Positions 12,343 to 24,400 of a stretch of 64,000 nucleotides of DNA are shown here, piece by piece; position 1 is the first letter of the stretch, and every line of letters begins with the position of its first letter. Below the pieces are notes generated by a model. That model did not search any database. It was not told the origin of the DNA and saw nothing but the letters and a program-made list of their open reading frames with translations. The stretch spans positions 32,234 through 96,233 of the forward strand of contig VZRS01001715.1 of assembly GCA_013398055.1 (NCBI GenBank). The letters are read 5' to 3'. The position numbers and the translations under genes were made by a program. Origin of the DNA: Ifrita kowaldi. Its lineage: Eukaryota > Chordata > Aves > Passeriformes > Cinclosomatidae.

Positions 12343-15300
12343 ATGACTCTCTTTGATGGCATCTACCCCTTCTACCCGCAGCAGAGGAAGGCTGCTGTGT
12401 TCGACATCAGGACCATCATAGTCATCGTGGTCTTCCTGACGCTGGCATGCAGCTTTCTGCTCATCATCCCGGGCATCCGTGGACGGGCGGTGCGTGACCC
12501 TGGGGATGGGCAACTGCTCCCCTTGTTCTGCATGCTGGGACCCTCCCAGGTGGTTCAGGGTGAGGCAGGAGGAGAGCCAGGGTTGTTCCTCCTTGCCTGA
12601 CGTCCCACCTCTCTCCCTGCAGAGGGTGTACTGGACTCTCCGTGTTCTCCTCAGCCTCTTCGTGGGAGTGGTGATTGTTGGTAAGTGCTGCGCAGCCCTC
12701 GGGGATGGGTCTGGGGGCAGGATTAAACCCTGGGGCAGGGTCCGTGCCTGGGAAATGTGAGCTGCAGGTCACAGCCACAGCTGGTTGTGGGGTCTACCTT
12801 ACCCCTGCTCTGCAAAGCAGTCGCTCATCTTCCCAAAATGGCTTTCCCTTCCCTGGTATGGGGGCTGAGGGCACTCAGAGGTGCTCATGGTTACTTCTGG
12901 GAGCTTAGCTGGCTGTAACTCAACCAGCCCCAGCTCCAACAGGCTGCACAGCCCCGCATTCCTCTGACTGTGTGTGTGACCTGACACAGACAGGGTGCAG
13001 AAACAACCACAAAAGCAAGGATGAAATGCAAAGAGCAGATTTATTTTCATTACCTCACCCTCGGGGGGATCCCCAAAGCAGCACTGGGCAGGGACAAAGA
13101 GGGTACCGGCACCACAGAGCTCGGTCCATGCCAGAGGATCACCAAACCTGCTGTTTTCACCTGTATTTGAGGGATTTGTGCAGGTGTAGTTCACTGATGT
13201 ACTTTGATCTCTCCTGTAGCAGGGTAGGATCTCGAGCCTGTTCGATAGGTGCGTCTGAGCTGTCTAAACAGAGATGCTCCACTTCTCCAGCACACAAGGC
13301 TAGACAGTGGCTACTGTGATCTATGGGTTTTTCTACACCCCAGCTACACATCGGTTGAGTGTGTTTACAATCCTCCTCACCAATTTTCCGTTATTTCCCG
13401 CACTATGTGAGCCCTCTTGTGCTGCCCGGGGCTGCAGCCAGGATGCTTGGAGGATGTGAGGAGCCTTGCAGTGATGTGGAGGGAGCAGGTTGGAACAAAA
13501 CACAGGCAGGGCAGAGGTTGCAGTAAAGATCTCCCAAGGAGCAAGGTCAGAGAAGATGAAGGAGAGGATTTAATTTAGTAAAACCCAGGAAATCTTCTGT
13601 AATAACTGATGGTGGAAACCAGGCAGTGGGATTTCCAACTTGGACAGGGCAACAGGATGGGTAAGAAAAGATGAGCTGAGGGGATACAAGATGACAGGTG
13701 GCGTGAGAAACCAGCCCTGACCTTAAATCAAAGAATCCCTCCTGCTGTGAAGGACAAGATGGATTGCAGAACTGCTCAGAGAGGGATGATGAAGGGAGAG
13801 GGATAATGATAACCTAAAAGATTCAGCCCTGATTTGGCCAGGCACTAGAAGCAGGTAGCCAGACTGAGACCAGCTGGAGGATACATGGACCACCCCAGCA
13901 TGCGGTTGCCATCCTGAGGGTGTCCAAGTTCTGGGAGATGCCACCAGAGCTGCCTGGGAGCATGGTGCCAGGCTGGAGGTGGCAGAGGGGTGGAAGCCAG
14001 GGCTGACTCCACAGCCCCCTATCCAGGTCAGCCCTGGAGAGCCATCCAGCCCCACTCCGTGACAAGGCTGCAGCCAGGCTCTGCTTGGGCACATGGGAGG
14101 AACGAATTGTTCTGAAGCCAGCGTCAGAGTTTCTGTCTGGCAGCAGCAGGGCACACTCACCCGTGCAGCCAAAAAGCATTCCTGTGGAGCTCCCACTGCA
14201 TCAGTGCCCTCACAAGTTGACTCAGCAACTGAACATTTTCTCAGTAAAGTTTTGTTCACCCTGACATCAAATAATTGGCTTTACTTTCCTGTTGGAAAAT
14301 GAAGCCCACTGCAAAGTGGAAGTGCTTCAGAAAAGGATATGTTGTGCCAAAAAACATAAATGCTTCAAATTTTTCTTTTTCTCCCAGCTGGAATGACTGT
14401 CCAAGCTGCGATGACACTTCCCACCTCTCTCCACTGCCTCCATTTGACAATGACCTTTACTGTTCACTAATAGTGCATTTTAGGGAGCTGAATGTGTGAA
14501 ATGAGACTCACCCCTGTTCCTGTGGCTGACAAACAAGCTTATATCTGAGCCTCGTCCCTGGGTGCTGTGGTGCTTGCCATGGTGGGGAGCTTGCTGGGAA
14601 GTTCTGGAGAGGATGTCCAAGGAGAAATCAGGTCATTGTGTTCATCCCTGGGGATCTGAGCTCTGCTGCTCCCGGATCCAGGGAGTGGATGCTTAGCAAG
14701 GGGAGGACCTGAGTTCTGCAGGGTGTGGGAGCTGGTTGGGGCACGTCCTGGTGCCTGAGTCAGCACTCCTGCCCTCCTAACACTCCCTTCCAGTGCCATG
14801 GTGGGAATGCTGCCACTCACCTGTGATTCTCCACTTGAGCACAGCAAGGCCTGAAACTGGACCTGCTTTAACCCCAGCTTTATTTTTGCTGGCAGTTGTC
14901 CAGTTCACAGGAGACTGGGAGACGGGCTGGGTGCAGGCAAACACCTCCTACAAGTCCTTCAGCCATGCCCAGGTGAACGCGGACATTGGGCTGCACATCG
15001 GCCTGGCGGGGGTGAACATCACGCTCAGGGGTGAGTCTGACATCCCCATCTGGAGCTCTGGAGTGGCCATGGCCCCAGCAGGTCTCCAGCTGCTCTGTAG
15101 GGGCCCTTGGTCTGTCTGGAGGCTCCTGGGACCCTGCTGTGCCCATGCTCCTGGCTGGCAGTGCCCAGGTGCTGGCACAGCAGGACCTCAGCTCGTCCCT
15201 CCTGCAGGAAACCCAGTGAACCAGATCAACGAGACCATCAACTACAATGAGCACTTTCCCTGGAACTTCGGAGCGGATTACGACCGCAGCTACAGCGAGG

Positions 15301-17308
15301 GGCTGGAGAAGGGGCTGCCCAGCCCCATCCTCTACGTGGCAGAGAAGTTCAGCACGCAGAGCCCCTGCGCCGTGCACAGGCAGTACCGCATCGCCGGCCA
15401 CTACACCTCAGCCATGCTCTGGTGAGCCCTCCCGTCCTGCTGCAGGCATGGGAGATGCAGGGATGAGAAGGGCTTGGCTGCCTTTCCCCTGGGCCTTTGG
15501 GATGGGTGGGATTGCATCCTTCCGGGAGGGAAGCTGTGTGCATGGAAGGGTCCCTGCCAGGCACTGTAGACACTTTAGGATGAGCAGAGAGGAAGTCTTG
15601 GTTCTCTCTGCTGGATAAATCCAGTGGGGCTGAGCACAGGAGAGAGGAACATGGTGCAGGTCCTTTCTGTGATGTGGTGATGATGGCAGAAGTCCATCCC
15701 CATGGATGGAGTTGAAGCTGCTGTCCTTAGTAGCCCAGAGAGGCCCATGGACACATGAAGAACTCTCCCAACCCCACCTGTGAGTGTATTTTGTATCTAA
15801 GATTGGGATCAGGTGAGGAAAAGATGCTGCTGCTGTTATTATGGAGTTGATCTTGATTCCTTGGCAAGGTCAGAGATACGTCACTGCCCACTTGGACTGG
15901 GCGAGAACTGGTCTCCAGCTGACAGGAGATGGTCCATCCCTTCCACCACATTATCGGCCAGCAAGAGCCATTGCTGTTCTTCCTGCTTGGTGTTTGACAG
16001 CAGGCACACAGAAACTAGGGAAGGACCCTGGTGATGCCATGGATCAAGACCTCCTGGCCCATAGCTGAGGGCTTCCTCTGTAGCCCAACTCCTCAGCAAG
16101 TGCAGAGCTTCGCCTGCTCCTGCGTTTATCTCAGCCCTGGGTGCTGCTCTCAGGGTCTGCGCTGCCCCACGTGTGGAAGGGCAGGGAACTGGGATGGTCC
16201 AGATACACTGAGTGGGCTGCCACAGCCTCCTTGAGGCTGGTCCTGTCCGTGGGCTGAGCAATGGGAAGAGGAAATCTGCGTTTCTGCCTTTTGGGTGCAG
16301 CAGTGTGAGCCTTGCACATGTGCTTGCTCAGCATGGGGATTAGGGATCATTCCTGCCTGCCCACAGGGCTTCTCCACCTCGTACAGTGCACTCTGGAGCC
16401 CAGAGTCCTCCTCCCACATGGAAATCCTCACACAGAGCATCCTAATCTGTGGCACTCGCACCACTCATCTGTTGGTCTTCTCTTGTCTCCAGGGTAGCCT
16501 TTTGCACATGGATCATCTCCAACATTCTCTTCTCCATGCCTGTCCTCGTTTATGGAGGATACATGCTCCTGGTCACAGGGGCCTTCATGATCTTCTCACT
16601 GCTCTCGTTCTCCACCGTGAGGAACTCCCCAATGTGCCTGATCCAGATTGGGACCGGGACCCTGCATGTAGCTTATGGGGGATCTTTCTGGCTTATGCTA
16701 GCAATTGGTAAGAACATCAGGGTGCCCCAGGTCACATCACTGTGTCCCTCTGGATGTACGGGAGTCCCAGTGCTTCCCTCCCAGATGGGAAGTGCAGCTC
16801 CCCAGAGCCCCAGCCTGTGCCTTGGCAAAGCAGACCCTGGCAGAGATGTGGAGAGGGATAGGAAAAGGGAGAACACCATCTCAAGGGCGGTGGAGGCATT
16901 TATAGTTCCTGAGGTGCAAAGACATTGGGATCACTTGCCTGGGTTTTCAGACCTGTGCCTGGGTTTTAAGATGCTGAGAACAGCTCATACTATAGAAGGT
17001 GACCTTCCATAAGCAAAGGCATTGTCCTCTGGCAGGGACTATCTGAGAAGAGCTGTCGGGTGGGGACAGTGCTGGAGTGACAGGAACCCGATCAGAGAGC
17101 TTGTTTGTTTCCAGGCCTGCTCTGTTTTGTGGCTGGGATCACCATTGTGGCAATGCACCACCTCAATTTGGACCTGCTGAAAGCCTTCTTTGATCTCCGT
17201 GAGGACAAAGCAGAGGAGTACCAGGAAACGCCTGAGGTGTTCGTCAACCCTCATTTCGTGACCCAGGGCCTGTCTCCTTGTCAGCCCTCTGAAATCAACA
17301 GCATCTAG
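12343..17308 (+). CDS. DUOXA2: DUOXA2, dual oxidase maturation factor 2 (complete)
   Basis: DUOXA2 is a five-pass membrane protein that carries DUOX2 from the ER to the cell surface and stays with it in the active H2O2-generating complex. Coding exons: 12343-12489, 12623-12680, 14896-15030, 15208-15421, 16493-16707 and 17115-17308. They join in phase to 963 nt, 320 residues, the length I recall for human DUOXA2. The N-terminus (MTLFDGIYPFYPQQRKAA) and SFLLIIPGIRG match DUOXA2 rather than DUOXA1. Hydrophobic segments lie near residues 23-44, 53-70 and, in exons 5-6, three more. The long loop between the second and third carries sequons at N84, N109 and N121. The coding exon starts at 12326 after CTCTCCCACAG. 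Exons 3-4 are almost identical to those of DUOXA1, whereas exons 1, 2, 5 and 6 are well diverged. Confidence 0.95.
12681..14895 (+). other. DUOXA2 intron 2 (2.2 kb)
   Basis: The longest intron between DUOXA2 coding exons. No gene was recognised inside. Minus-strand frames at 12799-13351 end near an AATAAA (complement of 13040-13045) but match no family I know; see findings. Confidence 0.6.
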
Positions 17309-17822
17309 AAGAAAGTTCTCACTCCTTCCCTGAAGATGGACCCAAAAAGGCAGATCACAGACTCTTCTTGATGTCCCCAGAGACGCATTCCCCCATCCAA
17401 CTGCCTGTGAAGCCTGCATTGGGATAGGTCCTTGCTGGGAAGTGCCTTCACAGACTGTATCTCCCTGGCAGCGCCCTCTGGAAGGGGCAGGCTGTGGGGG
17501 TGGGCAGGCTGTGCTGGCAGAGCAGCTCACAGCTCCACAAACTCGAGCTGCACAGTCACCTGGGGATCCCTGTCCCAGGAGGAATGCCCTTCCTGCTCCA
17601 TGCCCTGCCACAGCGCAGTGCAGGATTCTCCAGTGGTCTGTTCCTGCTGAAGACGAGAAACAGCTCATGGGTGACATTTCTCCCTGGGAGTGCCTGCCAC
17701 TCCAACAGCCAGGGATTAAACCTGCTCATTTCTTTCCCAAACATGACATTTCATGGTTTAGGCGTATCCAAGAAAGCCAGGCATGGATCCAGCTTCTGCA
17801 GGCTGGATGCTGCAGGAGCTGG

Positions 17823-17828
17823 AATAAA
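17823..17828 (+). terminator. DUOXA2: DUOXA2 polyadenylation signal AATAAA
   Basis: The first AATAAA after the stop at 17306-17308, giving a 3' UTR of about 530 nt. It is followed by an A-run and a GT-rich stretch (GTTTGTTGTGGGGGATGTGGTG) suited to a downstream element. Confidence 0.65.
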
Positions 17829-18084
17829 AAAAACTGCTCCAGAAACAAAGACTGAGTAAATGTGCCACAGAGTTTGTTGTGGGGGATGTGGTGATATGAT
17901 GCTTTTCACTTTCAAATTTGGCCTTTATAGATGAAACCTGTAGCCTAGTGTGGGCCAAAAAGATGCCATAGGAAAGGAAGGATAAAAGAATGAAGTTATC
18001 CCTGTCCAGCTGGAGCAGCAGGGGAGGGAGGGGAACCTGTCCCTCTGCCCCACTCAGGTGAGACCCCACCTGCTGAGAAGGACC

Positions 18085-18552
18085 TGGAACTACTGGAGTG
18101 AGTCTAGTGGAGGCCATGGAAATGCTTTGGGAGCTGGAGCCCCTCTGCTCTGGAGCCAGGCTGGGAGAGCTGGGGGTGTTCATCTGGAGAAGAGAAGGCT
18201 CCAGGGAGAGCTCAGAGCCCCTTCCAGGGCCTAAAGGGGCTCCAGGAGAGCTGGAGAGGGACTGGGGACAAGGGATGGAGGGACAGGACACAGGGAATGG
18301 CTTCCCACTGCCAGAGGGCAGGGATAGCTGGGATATTGGGAAGAAATTCATCCCTGTGAGAGTGGTGAAGCCCTGGCACAGGTTTCCCAGAGCAGCTGTG
18401 GCTGCCCCTGGATCCCTGGAATTGTCCAAGGCCAGGTTGAATGGGGCTTGGAGCAGCCTGGGCTGGTGGAAGGTGTCCCTGCCCATGGCAGGGGGTGGAA
18501 CAAGATAGGCTTTAAGGTCCCTTCCAATTCAAACTATTCTGGGATTCTATAG
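18085..18552 (+). repeat. CR1 retrotransposon 3' end (about 470 bp)
   Basis: Carries the conserved CR1 landmarks: GGAGCCAGGCTGGGAGAGCT, CTTCCCACTGCCAGAGGGCA, GGCCAGGTTGAATGGGGCTT, AAGGTCCCTTCCAA and an ATTCTGGGATTCTAT tail. Open frames on both strands here are by-products of this repeat. It lies between the tail-to-tail DUOXA2 and DUOXA1. Confidence 0.92.
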
Positions 18553-20580
18553 CTGAATGCTGGAAACCTGGCACCTTCATTCCAATTAATTGTAAAGTAC
18601 AATATTTCCATATTTTGACTTTTCTTTCTGAGAAAAGACCCTTGCTGGTAAGTTACTTACTTCTGTCAGATGATATTTGTGTGTCACTAGCGTGGTTTGC
18701 TCTGCGCAGGAATTATTTTCAATAAAACTTTACTAAAACCCCTGTCCTTTGAAACACTGTTTCAAGTGTTGAATTTGGGGGGCTGGTTTCTTAAGGAAGG
18801 GCCACGGGGCACATCTGAAGGTCTTGCACTTCTGGCAAGTCCCCAGCAACAGCATCCTTCCCATGAGGACAAAAGCCTCACTGGAACATTCCAAGGTCAG
18901 CCACTAAGAAATCTTTGTCATGAGGAGCTGTGAAGAGATAGGAGAGCCTCAAAAGGACTTCAACCAGCTGAGGGCTGGGACCAAAGCTGTAAGATTAAAC
19001 TCCCTTGGGAAAAGGAGGATATTTCCTTGAGAATTTCCTGCATCCAGACACATCAGGTCTGAAGGCACTGATGGGAAAATGGTACAGCCAACCACAAATT
19101 ATTGGGGCTGGTATGGGACAGATCCCATGACCTGAAGACACAGGAGGCTGAGGGGTTTCCCAGCCTTTTGGCCATTGCCTCGGGCTCTCTCCAGCCTCAC
19201 CTCCAGCTTTAGGGCATGATTCCTACCCAAGAGCATCCTCATCATAAGGAAAACTTCGTCCTCTTGTATCAGACATACAGAAACATGAACCCAAATAAAC
19301 AAAGCTTAAATAAAATTTGGTCTGTTTGAAGCACCAGGACACCAGATCTCTGTGTGTCTTGTCTGCTTCCTAGCAAGCACAGGATGGCCGGGATTTCTGC
19401 AGCAGGTCTTGCACGGGGCCAGCTGAGCTGTGACAGTGACACGATGGGGGATGCAGAGACCCTTCGCGCACTGCAGGGCTAGGTCAGGAGCGACGGGGCT
19501 GGCTGTGTCACGGGGACTGGCCGCCTGCAAGAACACGTGCAGGTCGAGGGGTGCTTTCCTTGGCTGCACACAGATGGGCACAGCCAGGGCCCCAGCTCAG
19601 GGGTGATTATTTTGCCTCAGTAGGTCTCAGCAGCTTCTTCAGCTGCCCTGTAAGAGCTGTGGTTGAGCAGCCCCTGCATTGTGCTGCTGCAGGTCCCACC
19701 TCCTCCCTCCACTGCAGCTCCTAGCTCAGTTTCCTGGCTGGACTGGGGTGTTGTTGGACAACAAGAGGTAAAATGATCACCACTAAATCCTTGGCTCTTA
19801 GCCCATGTGGACTCTGGCCCCACAGTGTCCAGGGAATCTGGCATCCAGCCGGAGTCAGTGCCAGCAATGGAAAAAACACTGTGAGCATCTCAGGAAGCGC
19901 AGCCTGGGGCTCTGCAAGGACCGTGGTCCCCTGCCCTGGTGGCACTCACTGCAACCACCATGGCATCTGGTAGGCAGCCACTGCCCTGGTCCCCAGGCAG
20001 GAACACACCAGGGAAAGGTTTATGAGGCCTGAATTTTGACTGACTAAATCAAATGTATTTGTTGCACCTTGGATCTCGTCCATCTGCAGGTTGAAGCATC
20101 TCCTGATAGGTGTCATTGGAAACACCCTGGCTGAGGTCTCCCAAGCCGAAGGAGTTCAGCTCCAAACCATGTTGGGTCCTCTAGGTTCTCATTGAAGGCT
20201 CTTCCCACTGGAATGGGATGGGAGAGGATGCCATGGCTGAGCTCTTCCTCCCCAGAGGGCCTGGCCCATGGTGGTTCCTCTGCAAACCTCTCTGAGGGGC
20301 TGGATATTGCTCCCATCAAACCTCCCACACACTCAGGGGCACACCAGGAACTGAAGTCCTCCCATATTCCCCCTGCTTGTTTGCTGGAGATATTCCAATA
20401 TCCTCTTTAGGGTGCACTGACTTGGCTTCATTGCCCTGCACTGGCTGGCTGTGGTTAAGTGCCCCATTCAGGACCACAAAAAGTCTCTGCCTTTTCTTTA
20501 TCCCTTCCCTGTGGCTGCCATGTCACAGCAACAGCCCTCAGAGGGACACCTCTATCAACAGGCACGTGAAAGGCCCGGTC
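18553..20580. other. Spacer between DUOXA2 and DUOXA1 3' ends
   Basis: About 2 kb without any recognisable exon. Plus-strand AATAAA hexamers occur near 18719 and 19295-19312 but belong to no evident gene. Nothing else seen. Confidence 0.5.
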
Positions 20581-20586
20581 AAACAT

Positions 20587-20592
20587 TTTATT
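20587..20592 (-). terminator. DUOXA1: DUOXA1 polyadenylation signal AATAAA
   Basis: TTTATT on the plus strand reads AATAAA on the minus strand, about 820 nt past the DUOXA1 stop. No clearer signal lies between. Confidence 0.55.
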
Positions 20593-21408
20593 GAGATAGA
20601 GGGGAAAATAAGCAAGCACAAAACAGAAAAAAGAGTTGTGAAACCCTCAGAGAGGTAAAGGGGGGCAAAGCTGAAGTGTGCACCCGCCCTGCCAGTGTGG
20701 GCAAGGGTCCTGCTGGCTGCCAGCAGCCCAGAGGGGCTTGGACAATTCTGCCTTGGGTGCGCAGAATTTCAGTGTCTCTTGCCCCTGACATGAGTATTTC
20801 CACAGCTGAGCAGGAGGAACCCAGACTGGAGGTGCTGCTCCCCTCTCCCCAGTTTGTTACAGCTGATCTCCAAGGCACTGTTGCACCTCCCTTCCCACCT
20901 ACTCCTCTCCTTCCCTCTCCCCCAGCCTGGTACCTCCAGCATCCTACTAAATCATATTCCTCTTTGCCATCCTGCTCTTCACCCCAGACCAAAAGATGTT
21001 GGGTACAGGGCGCCCTGGGCAGCGCAGCTCCATCTGCACCTCCTGACTGCTGATGGGAAGAGCATCCAAGGACAGGGGGGCTTTTCGAGGGTTTTCAGGG
21101 TGAGGGGGCTCTTGTGGGGGCTCTACTTCTCTTTGGTTCATATCTATGAGTCTGCAGTTACTTGCTTTCTCCCCAGTTTGTTCTGGTTTAATCTCTGTGT
21201 CCTGGGGAAGACTCAGGGATGGACAGAGGGGAAAGGCAGAAAACAGAAGAAAAAAAAAAAAAGGCAAACTATTGTATTTGAGACATTTTTTCAGGTTTGG
21301 ATATTCTCACCACTAGGCTCTTGTCATGTCTCTTCCCACCTGGCCTCTTGATGGATTTGGTGAATTCAGGAGCAGCATCTCCAGGCCTTGCCCTGCCTCC
21401 CCTGTGCC

Positions 21409-24400
21409 TCAGAGCTGGGTGGCTGTCACCTGGCAGAGCTCGCCCAGGGGAACCATCAGCACATCCTGTGCAGAGCAGCTGGGCTCGGCTGGCAGGCAGG
21501 ACTTGTCCCACACCTCCTCTTTGCTGCTCTTGTCCAGGCTAAAGATGAGCTTCAGCTTTTCTGGCTGCACGGAGTTGAGGATGACGATGCCCAGCCCCAG
21601 GAGCAGGCACAGCAGCCCTGCAACGCACGGTGACACACAGTGACACCACTGGAGGAGTCCTGCTGGGTCCCAGCTCCATCCAGACCCAGCTGGACACCAG
21701 GGACATGTGCCATCACCTGGCACGTCAGGGGAAGGTGTTGATTTCTCTTTCCCCATCTCGATTTTAGCATCATTTTGGGCTCCCCAGTACAAAAAAGAGG
21801 TCCATAAACTGGTGCAGAGAGTTGGGGATGGAGCCCACTGCGCACAGGGAGAGGCTGGAGGACCTGGGCTTGTTTAGCCTGAAAAAGAGGAGTATCCAGG
21901 GGGAATTCATTACCATCTGATGCTGGAAAAGGGCTGGTCTCCCTGGAGGTGGATGTTGTAGCATGGAAAATTCTAGTTTGATCAAAGGAAACAAGTGCTG
22001 CCCGGATGTGGGGCAGGTCCTTAAATGCAGAGGGAATCTCTGTCCGGCAGGGAACTTCAGACATTCAGATCTCTTGACTGCTCATCTCTTTTTCTCCCCA
22101 ACCTTGATAATTCTAATCTAAAATCTGCTAACCCAAATTTATCATTTTCTGTGACCAGCCATGGAGAAAGGAGGGATGAGGTGCTGTTGGGGCACCATCT
22201 CTGTAGGGATGGACAAGAAAAGCCCCAGAAGCAAGCTGAGCACTCACCTGTCGCTAATGTCAGCCAAAAGGATTCACCGTAGTCTGTTCTCAAGGAAACT
22301 GGGCCGAACTGGATGGGGCACTTCAGGGTGTTTCTCGCAGTGAAGAAGAAGAGCAGTGAGAAGAAGATCAGAGCAGCAGTGAGCAGAAGCATGCGGCCAC
22401 CATAGAGCAGGATGGACATGGAGAAGAGCAGGATGGAAATGAGCCATGTGCAAAAGGCCAGCCTGCAAAAGGACCACAAAACTGAGCAGAAAACATCAGG
22501 CTGAGAGTATCTACTCGGGGTCTCCTCTCCATATTCCAATGGAGGGATAAAACCCTGGGCAACCTGGTCTAGCTGGCCTTGCTTCAGCAGATAGCTGGAT
22601 GGCCTGATCTAAAGAGGTCCCTTACAACCCAAACAGGTCTGTAATGACACGAGTGCTGGAGCTGTGGGACAGATCCCACAGCAGTGCAGAGGGATCTCCA
22701 CACCTGGGAATGTCCAGTGTTGAATTCCCTGAAACCCCCAAGCACCTTGGTACGGCTTTGGCATCAGCCCTGCTCTGAGTGTGGGACTGGAGTAGGAATC
22801 TCTGGAGATTCCTGCGAGGGACTGAAATGTTAATGTTTAGTAGCTCAAACATTTGGCCATTTGCAGAGGCAGCAGATGCTTTGCTGGGGCCAGGTTTACA
22901 TCCCACGAGGGCGGAAGGAGGGGTTTTGGGTGTGTGGTGGCAAACCCTCTGATGTGCACCAGACAGAGGACCCAGCCCAGAAGCTCTGGGTTTTGAGCCA
23001 GATGAGGGAGAAGGCTGATAAGAAGCAGACCCTGGAGAGGCAGGGTGGTGTTTATAATCATGCCAATGTCCTCCGTTACACAACTGGCTCAGCTGGAAAA
23101 CTCGCCCTCCCTTCCCAGGAAGGTCCCGTTCACATGGGACATTGCTCCTGTTCACACCTCGGCCTGAGGGTTTTCATCCCTTCTGAAGAGGCAGAACTGG
23201 TTCAAGGCTGTCGTGAGAGGCAGGGCCATGTCTTAGAAGGAATCATAAACCATTAAACACCCCTGAAGCGCCCCCAGGCTCTGAGCCCTTCCACCAGAAA
23301 AATACATCTAATCCACAGTGTTGCAAAGGGTAAACATCACCCTGCAGGGAAGGTACCTGGGTGTTCCCACCTAAACCTGAACGTGCATTGAACTCTGAGT
23401 TTCGTGGGACCCCCACCACTGAGAAGACCAGAAGAAGAGGATCAATGGGACACTGTCTGGTTCCATGGGTGGTCGTATTTTTTGCTTAATCTGTCTCTCT
23501 CTCACTCTCTCTCCTTCCCCCTTTCCTTTTCTATTTCTTTCTCTCTTTGTCTACCTCATATTTACTGTGACATAAAGTCCATACTTGTTGACTTCAGCAT
23601 ATGGTCTCGTTTGCACTTTAATTTGGGCAGAGGTGTCTCTCTAATAATGGGATCTTAACAGTTCCTCCAAAGTAACTTTTTTTTCTGATTCTTGTGATTG
23701 TCCACAACTGGTCACCCCCAGGCAGTTCCCACGTGTTCAGAGGAACAATGGCATCAAGGGACACCTTTGTTTGGAGAAATGCACCGTGAGCCGTGAGCCG
23801 TGCCCACACCTGATTCAGCACCTGGAGTGCACCCAGCTGCCAGCCCTACCCTGTGCTTGGGGCTTGGGTTTAGCACTCTGGGGGGTGAGTCTAACAAATT
23901 TTTCTGATTCCAAGACAAAAACAAAAAAGAAGTTTTTGTGAACATTTCTGCTTTGAAGTACAGGAATGTTTGGGTGGGGATAATTATTTTTCCTGAAAAT
24001 AAAAAAGGAGATGGGTACAGGGATCTGGAACCTACATTCATGGGGGAATTGCAAGGCTCGCTCCTCCCTGTGGTGCCTTTCCCACCACCTCTGAGACTCG
24101 TGGGGGTGCTCTGAGACTTCACAATCACAACACACACAAGGGCTCTCGGCTTCATACCAAGAGATGAGCTCTGAGCACCCTCCTGATGGTCCCTCCTGCT
24201 CCCCTCAGGCAGGTCTGTGCCCACTAAGATGTGCAAAAGAAGACCCTTCCCAGCATGTCTTAACTGGGACTCTTTATCTTGGTCCTTGGGAGAGATCTTG
24301 AACCATGAGCCCCACAGTTGCATCTGTTTTCCCTTAGATGAAGAATAATTTTTCTCAGACTACAGTTCCGGACATCAAGGTGGGGGACACATAAGAGGAG

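Noticed and set aside
12343..17308. Plus-strand gene as DUOXA1
   Set aside because: Some central and TM motifs look DUOXA1-like, but the central exons are exchanged with the paralogue; the N-terminus, 320-aa length and pairing with DUOX2 favour DUOXA2.
18098..18508. Long open frames on both strands at 18, 24, 38 and 48 kb
   Set aside because: They coincide with CR1 3' ends and resemble each other only because the repeat does.
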